This document shows, one piece after another, positions 6,660 to 14,451 of a stretch of 16,657 bases of DNA. Below the pieces are notes generated by a model. The model was not told the origin of the DNA, searched no databases, and saw only the letters and a program-made list of their open reading frames with translations. A program made the translations under genes and the position numbers. The stretch is from Candidatus Eiseniibacteriota bacterium (GTDB lineage Bacteria > Eisenbacteria > RBG-16-71-46 > CAIMUX01), in assembly GCA_029569475.1 (NCBI GenBank), contig JAKQSZ010000004.1:1-16657 (forward strand), given 5' to 3'. Numbering within the stretch: position 1 is the first letter of the stretch; the number at the start of each line of letters is the position of its first letter.

Positions 6660-7772
6660 ATGCCGTATCCAGACCCGGAACGCCTCAAGATGCTCCTGGA
6701 GCGCTTCGCCGGACAGCGGGCGCTCGTGCTGGGTGACCTCATGCTGGATTGCTACGTCTGGGGAGACACGGCGCGAATCTCCCCGGAGGCGCCGGTCCCA
6801 GTGATCGACGCGCGGGAGGAGACGTTGCGGCTCGGCGGAGCCGCCAACGTCGCCCACAACATTCAGGCTCTGGGGGCCGACGCCATGCTGGTCGGCTTGA
6901 CCGGCGCCGACGCTCGCGCCCAGGACCTCTTCAAGATCCTGCGCGAGAAGCGCATCTCGGCGGGCTGGCTGGTGGCCGACCGCTCCCGAATCACCACCAC
7001 GAAAACCCGCATCCTCGCGAGGAACCAGCAGGTGGTTCGCGTCGATCGCGAGGACACTCACGAAGTCGGCGAGGAGATCCTTGACGCCATCCTGGATCGC
7101 TGCATGGCGGCCATGGAGAAGGCGACCATCTGCGTCATCTCCGACTACGGGAAGGGGTTGATCACGCGCGCTCTGCTCTCCTCCATGCTGGCGGAGGCGC
7201 GGCGGCGCGGGCTTCCCGTCTGCGTGGATCCCAAGGAGACGCACTTCTTCGCCTATCGTGAGGTGGCGGTGATCACCCCCAACCAACTCGAAGCCGGGGC
7301 TGCCTACGGCCGGCGGATCCGCGACCTGCAGACCCTGCTCGCCGCCGGACGTTACCTGCGCGAGGAACTCGACGCCGAGGCGGTGCTGATCACGCGGGGC
7401 GATCAGGGCATGACGCTCTTTGGCCGGGAGGGTCCGCCGCAGCATCTGCCGACCGTGGCCAAGGATGTCTTTGACGTGACCGGAGCGGGGGACACCGTCG
7501 TCAGCGCCTACGCGGTCGCCCTGGCGGCGGGCGCCGCGCCGCCGGAAGCGGCCGCGATCGCCAACCATGCCGCCGGAGTGGTCATCCGGGAGGTAGGAAC
7601 CGCGGCGGCCGATCGCGAGGCGCTGCTGCGCTCCTTCGCGGAGAACGACGGGGGGGAATCCCCTCAACCGTTGCAGGCGGATCCCGCGGAGTCCCGCCCG
7701 CTCCCGGATCCCGCAGGCTTGTCGGGCACCCGCCCGGGCGACGCGGTCGCGGAGCCGCGGCCTGGGCGATGA
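6660..7772 (+). CDS. hldE1: D-glycero-beta-D-manno-heptose-7-phosphate kinase (HldE kinase half)
   Basis: This 370-residue PfkB/ribokinase-family enzyme phosphorylates heptose 7-phosphate at C1 for ADP-heptose synthesis, feeding the lipopolysaccharide inner core. Visible motifs are ARISPEAPVPV near the start, LGGAANVAHN, VVRVDRED, SDYGKG, CVDPK, ITPNQLEA and DVTGAGDT with the catalytic base D278. The kinase fold ends at about residue 325; the last 45 residues are Pro/Gly/Glu-rich and look disordered, like a remnant linker. In Escherichia coli HldE this kinase is fused to the adenylyltransferase; here they are separate genes overlapping at ATGA. The start at 6660 is set by the promoter 6 nt upstream and by the match to the family N-terminus. 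Confidence 0.92.
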   Translation: MPYPDPERLKMLLERFAGQRALVLGDLMLDCYVWGDTARISPEAPVPVIDAREETLRLGGAANVAHNIQALGADAMLVGLTGADARAQDLFKILREKRISAGWLVADRSRITTTKTRILARNQQVVRVDREDTHEVGEEILDAILDRCMAAMEKATICVISDYGKGLITRALLSSMLAEARRRGLPVCVDPKETHFFAYREVAVITPNQLEAGAAYGRRIRDLQTLLAAGRYLREELDAEAVLITRGDQGMTLFGREGPPQHLPTVAKDVFDVTGAGDTVVSAYAVALAAGAAPPEAAAIANHAAGVVIREVGTAAADREALLRSFAENDGGESPQPLQADPAESRPLPDPAGLSGTRPGDAVAEPRPGR

Positions 7773-8308
7773 CGGGTTCCGAGCGGCGTTCGGGCACGGC
7801 CCTCCCTGTTCCCGGCGGTCTCCTCGATCGCGACGCGCTGGCCGCCCGCTGCCGTGAGATGCGCGCCCGCGGCCAGCGCATCGTCTTCACCAACGGGTGC
7901 TTCGATCTCCTGCACCCCGGGCATGTGCTCTACCTGGCGGAGGCCCGCGCGATGGGCGATGCCCTCGTGGTCGGCCTCAACGCCGATGTCAGCGTCCGCC
8001 TGCTCAAGGGCGCCCCGCGTCCTTACCTGCGAGAGCGGGAACGGGCCTGGATGCTCCTGTCCCTTCGCTCGGTCGACCTGGTCTCGGTCTTCTCCGAGGA
8101 GACCCCTTTGGAGTTGATCAAGGCTGTCCTGCCGGATATCCTCGTCAAGGGTGGCGATTATCGCCCCGAGGAGGTGGTGGGGCGTGAGGTGGTGGAGGCC
8201 CACGGAGGATCGGTTCAGATCGTTTCGTTTCTTCCCGGATACTCCAGCAGCGCGATGATCCAGCGCATCCGCGAGGGAACGCTTCCTGGGACACCGCAGC
8301 TCCCCTGA
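7769..8308 (+). CDS. hldE2: D-glycero-beta-D-manno-heptose 1-phosphate adenylyltransferase (HldE nucleotidyltransferase half)
   Basis: This 179-residue cytidylyltransferase-fold protein transfers AMP from ATP to heptose 1-phosphate, giving ADP-heptose. The nucleotide-binding signature TNGCFDLLHPGH spans residues 41-52, with the HxGH pair at H49 and H52. VKGGDY and GYSSSAMIQRI follow at the positions expected for the family. Its ATG overlaps the kinase stop in ATGA, so the two halves are probably translated together and would perform consecutive steps. gmhA, gmhB and hldD, which complete the pathway, are not in the window. About 22 residues precede the core fold, a modest extension. Confidence 0.92.
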   Translation: MTGSERRSGTALPVPGGLLDRDALAARCREMRARGQRIVFTNGCFDLLHPGHVLYLAEARAMGDALVVGLNADVSVRLLKGAPRPYLRERERAWMLLSLRSVDLVSVFSEETPLELIKAVLPDILVKGGDYRPEEVVGREVVEAHGGSVQIVSFLPGYSSSAMIQRIREGTLPGTPQLP

Positions 8309-8476
8309 CCCGGAAAAGTGTCCGAAGAGCCGCCGGCCCCGGTCGGTGCCGGCTCGCGGGCTCCGGGACGAGTTCACTCAGAGTCGATGCAGAGAGGTGC
8401 CTGACGGGACCTGCAGCAAGTCCGGCCGGACGGAGAGCGACTCCGCCTCGGCCTTGATCCATGTCTGGGGGTGACG

Positions 8477-9814
8477 ATGAAAAGCAACGGCAAGCATCGG
8501 GTGGTGATTCTGGGCGCGGGAGGCCGCGACTTTCACAACTTTAACGTGGCCTTCCGCGACCGTTCCGACGTCGAGGTCGTGGCCTTCACGGCGACCCAGA
8601 TTCCCGGGATCGAGAACCGTGTGTATCCTCCGGTGCTTGCGGGTTCGCTCTACCCGAAGGGAATTCCCATCATTGCCGAGGAGCGTCTTCCGGAGTTCCT
8701 CGGCGAGAACCACGTCGATGAGGCGATCTTTGCCTACAGTGACGTGTCCCATGACTACGTGATGAGCAAGGCGTCCTGGGTGATGTCCCTGGGCTACGAC
8801 TTCCGCCTGATGGGGCCGACGTCGACCCAGATCGCCAGCACCCGCCCGGTCATTTCGGTCCTGGCGTCCCGGACCGGTTCGGGCAAGAGCCAGACCACCC
8901 GAACCGTCTGCCGCGCTTTGCGCGAGCTGGGGCAGAAGGTGGTGGCGGTGCGTCACCCGATGCCGTACGGGGATCTGAGCAAGCAGGGGGTCCAGAGGTT
9001 CGAGGCCGTCGCGGACCTGGTGCGCCATCGTTGCACGGTGGAGGAGATGGAGGAGTACGAGCCGCACATCGTCTCGGGCACCATCATCTATGCCGGCGTC
9101 GACTACGAGGCGATCCTGCGCGAGGCGGAGAAGGAAGCCGACGTCGTCGTCTGGGACGGCGGCAACAACGACATGTCCTTCTATCGGCCCGATCTCCAGA
9201 TCGTGGTGGTCGATCCGCTGCGCCCGGGACACGAGCTGGCCTGGCACCCGGGGCACACCAACTTCCTGAGCGCGGACGTGGTGGTGATCAACAAGGTGGA
9301 CTCGGCCTCGCTCGACCAGATCAACCAGGTCCGGCGCAACGTCGCGACGCACGTCCCCCGGGCCGTCGTGGTCGAGGCCGCCAGCCCGATTTCGGTGGAA
9401 GGCCAGGAGAAGATCCGCGGCCGTCGGGTTCTCGTGGTGGAGGACGGGCCGACCCTGACCCACGGCGGCATGACCTACGGTGCCGGCACCGTGGCGGCGA
9501 TGAAGTACGGCGCGGGCGAGATCATCGATCCCCGCCCCTACCTGGTCGGGCGCATGGCCGAAACCTTCAAGAAGTATCCCGGCATCGGCCGCCTGCTGCC
9601 GGCCATGGGATACGGCGAGGAGCAGGTGCGCGATATGGAAGCGACGATCCGCAACGTGCCCTGCGACCTGGTGGTGATCGGGACGCCGATCGACTTCCGC
9701 CGCGTCGTCTCGCTGGACAAGGATTCGGTGCGGGTGTCCTATGAGCTCGAGGAGATCGGCGAGCCGAAGCTGAAGTCCGTCCTGCAGGAGTTCCTGCAGC
9801 GCAAGAGAAGTTAG
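8477..9814 (+). CDS. P-loop GTPase-like protein of the 'cyclic 2,3-diphosphoglycerate synthetase' family
   Basis: The 445-residue protein has an N-terminal Rossmann-like part (VVILGAGGRDFHNFNVAF) of about 120 residues, then a P-loop (SRTGSGKS, 131-138; K137), a Walker-B-like WDGGNND and NKVD at 272-275, the GTPase guanine-specificity motif. It resembles the COG2403/Sll0572-like family often annotated as cyclic 2,3-diphosphoglycerate synthetase. In bacteria that reaction is unproven, and NKxD points to a nucleotide-dependent regulator or ligase. From memory, relatives sit beside carbamate kinase genes; here arcC is 3 kb upstream. GTG at 8471 is possible, but GGGGGTG at 8467-8473 is a Shine-Dalgarno for the ATG at 8477. 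No signal peptide or membrane segment is seen. Confidence 0.85.
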   Translation: MKSNGKHRVVILGAGGRDFHNFNVAFRDRSDVEVVAFTATQIPGIENRVYPPVLAGSLYPKGIPIIAEERLPEFLGENHVDEAIFAYSDVSHDYVMSKASWVMSLGYDFRLMGPTSTQIASTRPVISVLASRTGSGKSQTTRTVCRALRELGQKVVAVRHPMPYGDLSKQGVQRFEAVADLVRHRCTVEEMEEYEPHIVSGTIIYAGVDYEAILREAEKEADVVVWDGGNNDMSFYRPDLQIVVVDPLRPGHELAWHPGHTNFLSADVVVINKVDSASLDQINQVRRNVATHVPRAVVVEAASPISVEGQEKIRGRRVLVVEDGPTLTHGGMTYGAGTVAAMKYGAGEIIDPRPYLVGRMAETFKKYPGIGRLLPAMGYGEEQVRDMEATIRNVPCDLVVIGTPIDFRRVVSLDKDSVRVSYELEEIGEPKLKSVLQEFLQRKRS

Positions 9815-9888
9815 CGCGGACGATTCGCTCACGAGGAGTCCGGGTCAGGGCGGCCGGCGGTCTCGGAGGCCGCGGAGAAGTCAGGGCG

Positions 9889-9915
9889 TTTCGGGCCGGA
9901 TGCGGGACCGATGCT
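9889..9915 (+). promoter_or_regulatory. Possible promoter for sucC-sucD-ndk
   Basis: TTTCGG (9889-9894) and GATGCT (9910-9915) are 15 nt apart. The -10 box matches the one before the GIY-YIG gene, but the spacer is short and the -35 weak. A start near 9922 would give a leader of about 40 nt. Confidence 0.3.
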
Positions 9916-9928
9916 GAGTTCGGTCCCG
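9903..9928 (+). promoter_or_regulatory. 9-bp inverted repeat overlapping the putative sucC -10 box
   Basis: CGGGACCGA (9903-9911) and TCGGTCCCG (9920-9928) are perfect reverse complements around an 8-base loop. The repeat covers the putative -10 box and start site of the suc operon, so it may be a repressor operator. Alternatively it is a leader RNA hairpin; no T-run follows it. Confidence 0.45.
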
Positions 9929-9962
9929 GTCCTGCGGCAAGGCGGGGAGAGGAGGACGCAGG

Positions 9963-11099
9963 GTGAACATTCACGAGTATCAGGCGAGAGAGATCTTCCG
10001 CGGTCACGGGATTCCGGTCCCGGAGAGCGCGGTCGCCGCCACGCCCGAGGAAGCGGAGGCGCTCGCGGCCCGCTTCGGTGGCCGGGTGGTGATCAAGGCC
10101 CAGGTGCACGCCGGCGGACGGGGCAAAGCCGGCGGGGTGAAACTCGCCCAGAGCCCCAGCGAAGCCAGGGAGAAGGCGGCCGCCATCCTGGGCATGCAGA
10201 TCAAGGGGCTGACCGTGCACAAGGTCCTGGTCGCCCCGGCTGCGGACATCGGCCACGAGTACTACCTCGGGGTCGTCCTGGATCGCAAGGAAGGGCTGCC
10301 CCTGATCATGGCCTCGCGCGAGGGGGGCATCGACATCGAAGAGGTCGCCCGGACCAACCCCGGCGCCCTCAGCCGGTACCACTTCGATCCCGTGGCGGGG
10401 CTGCGCCCCTTCGAGGCCCGGCAGGTGGCCTTCGCCATCGAGCGCGACGGCAAGGTCGCCGCGCAGATCGCCTCCACCCTGCAGAAGCTCTGCGCTGCCT
10501 ATGTCGCGGCCGACGCCTCCCTGGCCGAGATCAACCCCCTCATCCGGACCTTGAAGGGCGAGGTGCTCGCTCTCGACGCAAAGGTCAACCTCGACGATAA
10601 CGCCCTCTATCGCCACCCCGATCTGGAGGCGTTGCGCGACCGCACCGCCGAGCTGCCCGAGGAGGACGAGGCGCGGCAGAAGGGCCTTTCCTTCATCAAG
10701 CTCGACGGCAACATCGGCTGTGTGGTCAATGGCGCCGGCCTGGCCATGGCCACGATGGACCTGGTCAAGCACTTCGGCGGCACCCCGGCCAACTTCCTCG
10801 ACATCGGCGGATCGTCCGACCCCGAGAAGGTCGTGACGGCGATCAAGATCGTCACCGCCGATCCCAACGTGAAGGCGATCCTCTTCAATATCTTCGGCGG
10901 GATCACCCGGTGCGACGATGTGGCCAAGGGGCTGGTCGAAGCCATCCCGCGGAGCAAGGTGAAGCTGCCGATCGTCATCCGTCTGACCGGCACCAACGAG
11001 GCGCAAGCGCGCGAAATCCTCAAAGGCGTGGCGGGACTCACCTCGGCCGAGTCGATGGACGAGGCGGTGCAGAAGGCCGTGGCGCTGGCGCAGGCGTAG
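9963..11099 (+). CDS. sucC: Succinate-CoA ligase (ADP-forming), beta subunit
   Basis: The 378-residue SucC subunit works with SucD in the TCA cycle: succinyl-CoA plus ADP or GDP plus phosphate gives succinate, CoA and a nucleoside triphosphate. It starts MNIHEYQA like family members. The ATP-grasp domain includes VHAGGRGKAGGVK (48-60), and LAEINPL (187-193) and LALDAKVNLDDNAL carry the metal-binding N191 and D205. The C-terminal ligase domain has NIFGGITRCD (309-318). The GTG start at 9963 is supported by AGAGGAGG at 9948-9955. It is 12 bp from sucD, so they are cotranscribed. Length is slightly below the usual 385-390. Confidence 0.96.
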   Translation: MNIHEYQAREIFRGHGIPVPESAVAATPEEAEALAARFGGRVVIKAQVHAGGRGKAGGVKLAQSPSEAREKAAAILGMQIKGLTVHKVLVAPAADIGHEYYLGVVLDRKEGLPLIMASREGGIDIEEVARTNPGALSRYHFDPVAGLRPFEARQVAFAIERDGKVAAQIASTLQKLCAAYVAADASLAEINPLIRTLKGEVLALDAKVNLDDNALYRHPDLEALRDRTAELPEEDEARQKGLSFIKLDGNIGCVVNGAGLAMATMDLVKHFGGTPANFLDIGGSSDPEKVVTAIKIVTADPNVKAILFNIFGGITRCDDVAKGLVEAIPRSKVKLPIVIRLTGTNEAQAREILKGVAGLTSAESMDEAVQKAVALAQA

Positions 11100-11111
11100 G
11101 GAGGAGGGGTC

Positions 11112-11987
<876 letters not shown>

Positions 11988-12010
11988 TCAAACTCGACCG
12001 AGGAGGATTC

Positions 12011-12424
12011 GTGCAGCAGACCTTGATGATGATCAAGCCGGATGCCGTGGAGCGGCACCTGATCGGCAAGATCCTGAAGAGGGTGGAGGCCGCGGGGCTG
12101 ACGATCGCCCGGCTTCGCATGGTGCGCCTGCGTCCGGAGGAGGCGCGCGCGTTCTACAAGGTCCACGAGGGGAAACCCTTCCTCGAGAGCCTGGTCTCGT
12201 TCATGTCCTCGGGACCGATCGTGGTGCTGGTCGTGGAGGGCGAGAACGCCATCGCCCGCCTGCGCGAGGTCATCGGAGCGACCGATCCGGCCAAGGCCGC
12301 GCCGGGGACGATCCGGCGGGACTTCGCCCTGGACATCGAGAAGAACTCAGTTCACGCTTCCGATGGCGTGGACACCGCGCGGGAGGAGATCGCCTTCCAC
12401 GATTTGCGTCTCGACCTGCGCTGA
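12011..12424 (+). CDS. ndk: Nucleoside diphosphate kinase
   Basis: The 137-residue enzyme transfers the gamma phosphate of ATP to other nucleoside diphosphates through a phosphohistidine. The active-site histidine is H115 in NSVHASDG; the N-terminal TLMMIKPDA and GPIVVLVVEGENAI segments match the family. The C-terminal part beyond the active site ends FHDLRLDLR, in place of the common F-x-x-x-E-L tail, and the protein is a little shorter than the usual 140-145. A GTG start at 12011 lies 4 nt after AGGAGG (12001-12006). It is probably the last gene of the suc operon; 146 bp separate it from yceD. Confidence 0.95.
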   Translation: MQQTLMMIKPDAVERHLIGKILKRVEAAGLTIARLRMVRLRPEEARAFYKVHEGKPFLESLVSFMSSGPIVVLVVEGENAIARLREVIGATDPAKAAPGTIRRDFALDIEKNSVHASDGVDTAREEIAFHDLRLDLR

Positions 12425-12462
12425 CACCCGGATCATCGGGGCGGAGTCCAGGCCCGATCGCA

Positions 12463-12508
12463 GCCGGGGTGATACCGCTGAGCCGGGGGATCACAGGCCG
12501 GGGATCAC
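12463..12508 (+). repeat. Three short degenerate direct repeats upstream of yceD
   Basis: GCCGGGGTGATACC (12463-12476), GCCGGGGGATCAC (12482-12494) and GCCGGGGATCAC (12497-12508) share a GCCGGGG(G)ATCAC core. They lie in the ndk-yceD spacer, where a promoter for the lipid cluster might be expected. They may be regulator sites or simply slippage products. Confidence 0.45.
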
Positions 12509-12570
12509 GGCGAAGCGATTCCGGCCAGGCCGGCGTCGGTCGGGCGGCGGCCGGGAGGAGCACGGAGCCG

Positions 12571-13089
12571 ATGGAGAGCCAGGGTCTTTTCGATCTCGTG
12601 CTTCGCACCCTGGAAGAGGGGCGCAACGATGTCGAGATGGCCGGGACCGCGGCGGACCTGGGAATCGCTTCCGGCGACCTACGGGTCCAGGGCCCCGTGG
12701 TTCTGCGGGCCAAGGCGTTCCGGGCGGGCCATCGTGTCGAGATCCAGGGGAGCCTGAGCGCCACGATCACACTGGTCTGCGACCGCTGTCTGGAGCCCGT
12801 CGTCCGTGAACTGCGAATTCCGGTTCGCGTCTACGCGGACCGTCCGGAAAGCCGGGATCGCAGGAGTCCGCAGGAATTGCGTGAACAGGACCTTGGCATT
12901 GTCTATCATGACGGACAGTCTGTGGCCTTGGCCGAGGAACTCCGTCAGGAGCTGCTGGTAGAGGTCCCGTGGCACGTCCTCTGCCGTGAGGACTGCCGAG
13001 GTTTGTGTCCACGTTGCGGCGCGAACCGCAACGTTTCTTCATGCGGCTGCGCCCCGTCCATCGGGGAGGCTGCTCAGGAGACCGGTTAG
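12571..13089 (+). CDS. yceD: YceD/DUF177 family metal-binding protein
   Basis: The 172-residue protein belongs to the YceD (DUF177) family, which almost always precedes rpmF and is linked to 23S rRNA accumulation and ribosome assembly. The family core is the VCDRCLEPV segment (C70, C73) after a beta-rich N-terminal half. A second cysteine group, CREDCRGLCPRCG with CGC (C138, C142, C146, C149, C158, C160), could bind zinc. GGGAGGAG at 12553-12560 supports the ATG at 12571; an upstream in-frame ATG at 12469 would add an Arg/Gly-rich tail unlike the family. rpmF begins 3 nt after the stop, so the two are cotranscribed. Confidence 0.9.
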   Translation: MESQGLFDLVLRTLEEGRNDVEMAGTAADLGIASGDLRVQGPVVLRAKAFRAGHRVEIQGSLSATITLVCDRCLEPVVRELRIPVRVYADRPESRDRRSPQELREQDLGIVYHDGQSVALAEELRQELLVEVPWHVLCREDCRGLCPRCGANRNVSSCGCAPSIGEAAQETG

Positions 13090-13091
13090 AC

Positions 13092-13271
13092 ATGGCACTT
13101 CCGAAGCGACGTCATTCGAGTAGCCGCCGTGACAAGCGTAAGAGCCAGTGGAAGCTGGAGGCGCCTGCGGCGTCCCGGTGCGCGAACTGCGGAGCCGTCA
13201 AGCGCCCCCACTACGTGTGCGCGCAGTGCGGGTACTACCGCGACGAGGAGTTTCTGGTCGTCGACAAGTAG
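13092..13271 (+). CDS. rpmF: 50S ribosomal protein L32
   Basis: The 59-residue protein matches bacterial L32 from its start MALPKRRHSSSRRDKRKSQW to a C-terminal zinc finger, C30-x2-C33 and C43-x2-C46, in the four-cysteine (C+) form. It is a structural protein of the large ribosomal subunit. Length is typical. AGGAG at 13076-13080, inside the end of yceD, serves as the ribosome binding site. The yceD-rpmF-plsX-fabH order is conserved in many bacteria and ties ribosome synthesis to membrane lipid synthesis. Confidence 0.97.
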   Translation: MALPKRRHSSSRRDKRKSQWKLEAPAASRCANCGAVKRPHYVCAQCGYYRDEEFLVVDK

Positions 13272-13273
13272 TC

Positions 13274-13363
13274 ATGGTGGCTGAATCGTCCATGAGCGTC
13301 TGGTCCGGGCATACCGGGCACACCGGGCATACCGGTTCGGAAAGGCGCAGGACCGGTTCGTGA
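13274..13363 (+). CDS. Possible 29-residue peptide with a Gly-His-Thr repeat between rpmF and plsX
   Basis: An ATG 3 nt after the rpmF stop opens a 29-codon frame whose stop overlaps the plsX GTG as GTGA. Its middle reads GHTGHTGHTG, encoded by the 9-bp repeat at 13305-13335. No clear Shine-Dalgarno precedes it, so it could be read by ribosomes finishing rpmF and pass them on to plsX. It may be a non-functional spacer that happens to be open. No homologue is recognised. Confidence 0.3.
   Translation: MVAESSMSVWSGHTGHTGHTGSERRRTGS
13305..13335 (+). repeat. 9-bp tandem repeat upstream of plsX
   Basis: CCGGGCATA (13305-13313), CCGGGCACA (13314-13322) and CCGGGCATA (13323-13331) are followed by a partial CCGG, giving 3.4 units. 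The period of nine keeps any reading frame. The CACACCGG core also appears in the repeat before fabD. Confidence 0.85.
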
Positions 13364-14451
13364 AGAGGCAGCACTGGGGCAAGGCGGGGGGGAACCGTTG
13401 CCGTGAGTTTACGGTGAACGAACCCGTGTCGAGAGTTGCGGTCGACGCCATGGGGGGCGACAACGGTCCCGGCGTCATCGTGCAGGGCGCCATCGAGGCG
13501 GTCCAGCGCTTCCCCGGCATCAGGATCGTCCTGGTCGGGAGCGAGGCGGACATTCGCCCGCATCTTCCCCCAGGAGCGGAAAAGAACCTCGAGGTCGAGA
13601 TCGTCCACACGAGCGAGACCATCGCCATGGACGAGTCCGCTCCCTCGGTCTATCGGCGGCGCAAGGACGCCTCGGTGGTCGTGGCGACCCGGCTGGTGGC
13701 GGAGCACAAGGTCGATGCCATGGTCTCGGCCGGGAACACCGGCGCGGTGGTCACCGCGTGCCTGCTCGGCCTCGGAAGGATCGAAGGGGTTCTCCGCCCG
13801 GGGATCGCGACGCTGGTGCCCACGCCGACCCGCCACACGGTTCTCGTCGATGTCGGCGCCAACTCCGACGCCAAGCCCATCCACCTCTTCCAGTACGCCA
13901 TCATGGGGCGGGTCTACGCCCAGTATGTCTTCGATGTGGAGAATCCAAAGGTAGGGCTGCTCAACATCGGGGAAGAGAGCAGCAAGGGATCCGAGCTGGC
14001 GCAGCACGCGTTTCGGATGCTGGATGACAGCCGGGAGGCGATCCACTTCGTCGGCAACGTGGAAGGACGCGACATCCTCAAGGGCACCGCGGACGTCGTG
14101 GTCTGCGACGGGTTCACCGGCAACGTCATTCTGAAGTTCGCGGAGAGCGTGGTCTGGATGGCGGTGGAAACGACACGGCGCGAGATGGCGAGCAATCTCA
14201 AGTTCAAGGCCGGAGCGCTTCTGCTCCGTCCGCTGCTTCACCGGCTGCGCAACAAGCTCAACTACGAGGAATACGGTGGAGCGCCCCTCCTGGGGGTGAA
14301 TGGGGTGGTGGTGATCGCGCATGGCCGGTCCTCGGCCAAGGCGATCATGAACGCGGTGAGGGTCGCGGCGCGAGGTGGCCGCGAGCGGATTGATCAGAAG
14401 ATCAAGGAGGAGCTGGCCCGTGAACAACGAGGAGAAGAAGCTGCCGGTTAG
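13360..14451 (+). CDS. plsX: Phosphate acyltransferase PlsX
   Basis: PlsX converts acyl-ACP and phosphate to acyl-phosphate, the acyl donor for the first step of phospholipid synthesis; it is peripheral to the membrane. The 363-residue sequence has the family opening VAVDAMGGDNGP, MVSAGNTGAVV, VGANSDAKPIHL, VGLLNIGEESSKGSE, VCDGFTGNVILK and the closing GAPLLGVNGVVVIAHGRSSAKAI. GTG at 13360 was chosen because AGGA lies 8 nt upstream and it overlaps the preceding small frame as GTGA; a GTG at 13414 would give the more usual short N-terminus (MNEPVSRVAVDAMGG) but has no ribosome binding site. Its end overlaps fabH by 32 nt. Confidence 0.95.
   Translation: MKRQHWGKAGGNRCREFTVNEPVSRVAVDAMGGDNGPGVIVQGAIEAVQRFPGIRIVLVGSEADIRPHLPPGAEKNLEVEIVHTSETIAMDESAPSVYRRRKDASVVVATRLVAEHKVDAMVSAGNTGAVVTACLLGLGRIEGVLRPGIATLVPTPTRHTVLVDVGANSDAKPIHLFQYAIMGRVYAQYVFDVENPKVGLLNIGEESSKGSELAQHAFRMLDDSREAIHFVGNVEGRDILKGTADVVVCDGFTGNVILKFAESVVWMAVETTRREMASNLKFKAGALLLRPLLHRLRNKLNYEEYGGAPLLGVNGVVVIAHGRSSAKAIMNAVRVAARGGRERIDQKIKEELAREQRGEEAAG
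14404..14412 (+). promoter_or_regulatory. Shine-Dalgarno sequence that sets the fabH start
   Basis: AAGGAGGAG lies inside the end of plsX, 7 nt before the GTG at 14420. It is among the strongest Shine-Dalgarno sequences in the window and argues for starting fabH there and not at an upstream in-frame ATG at 14375. Confidence 0.8.
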
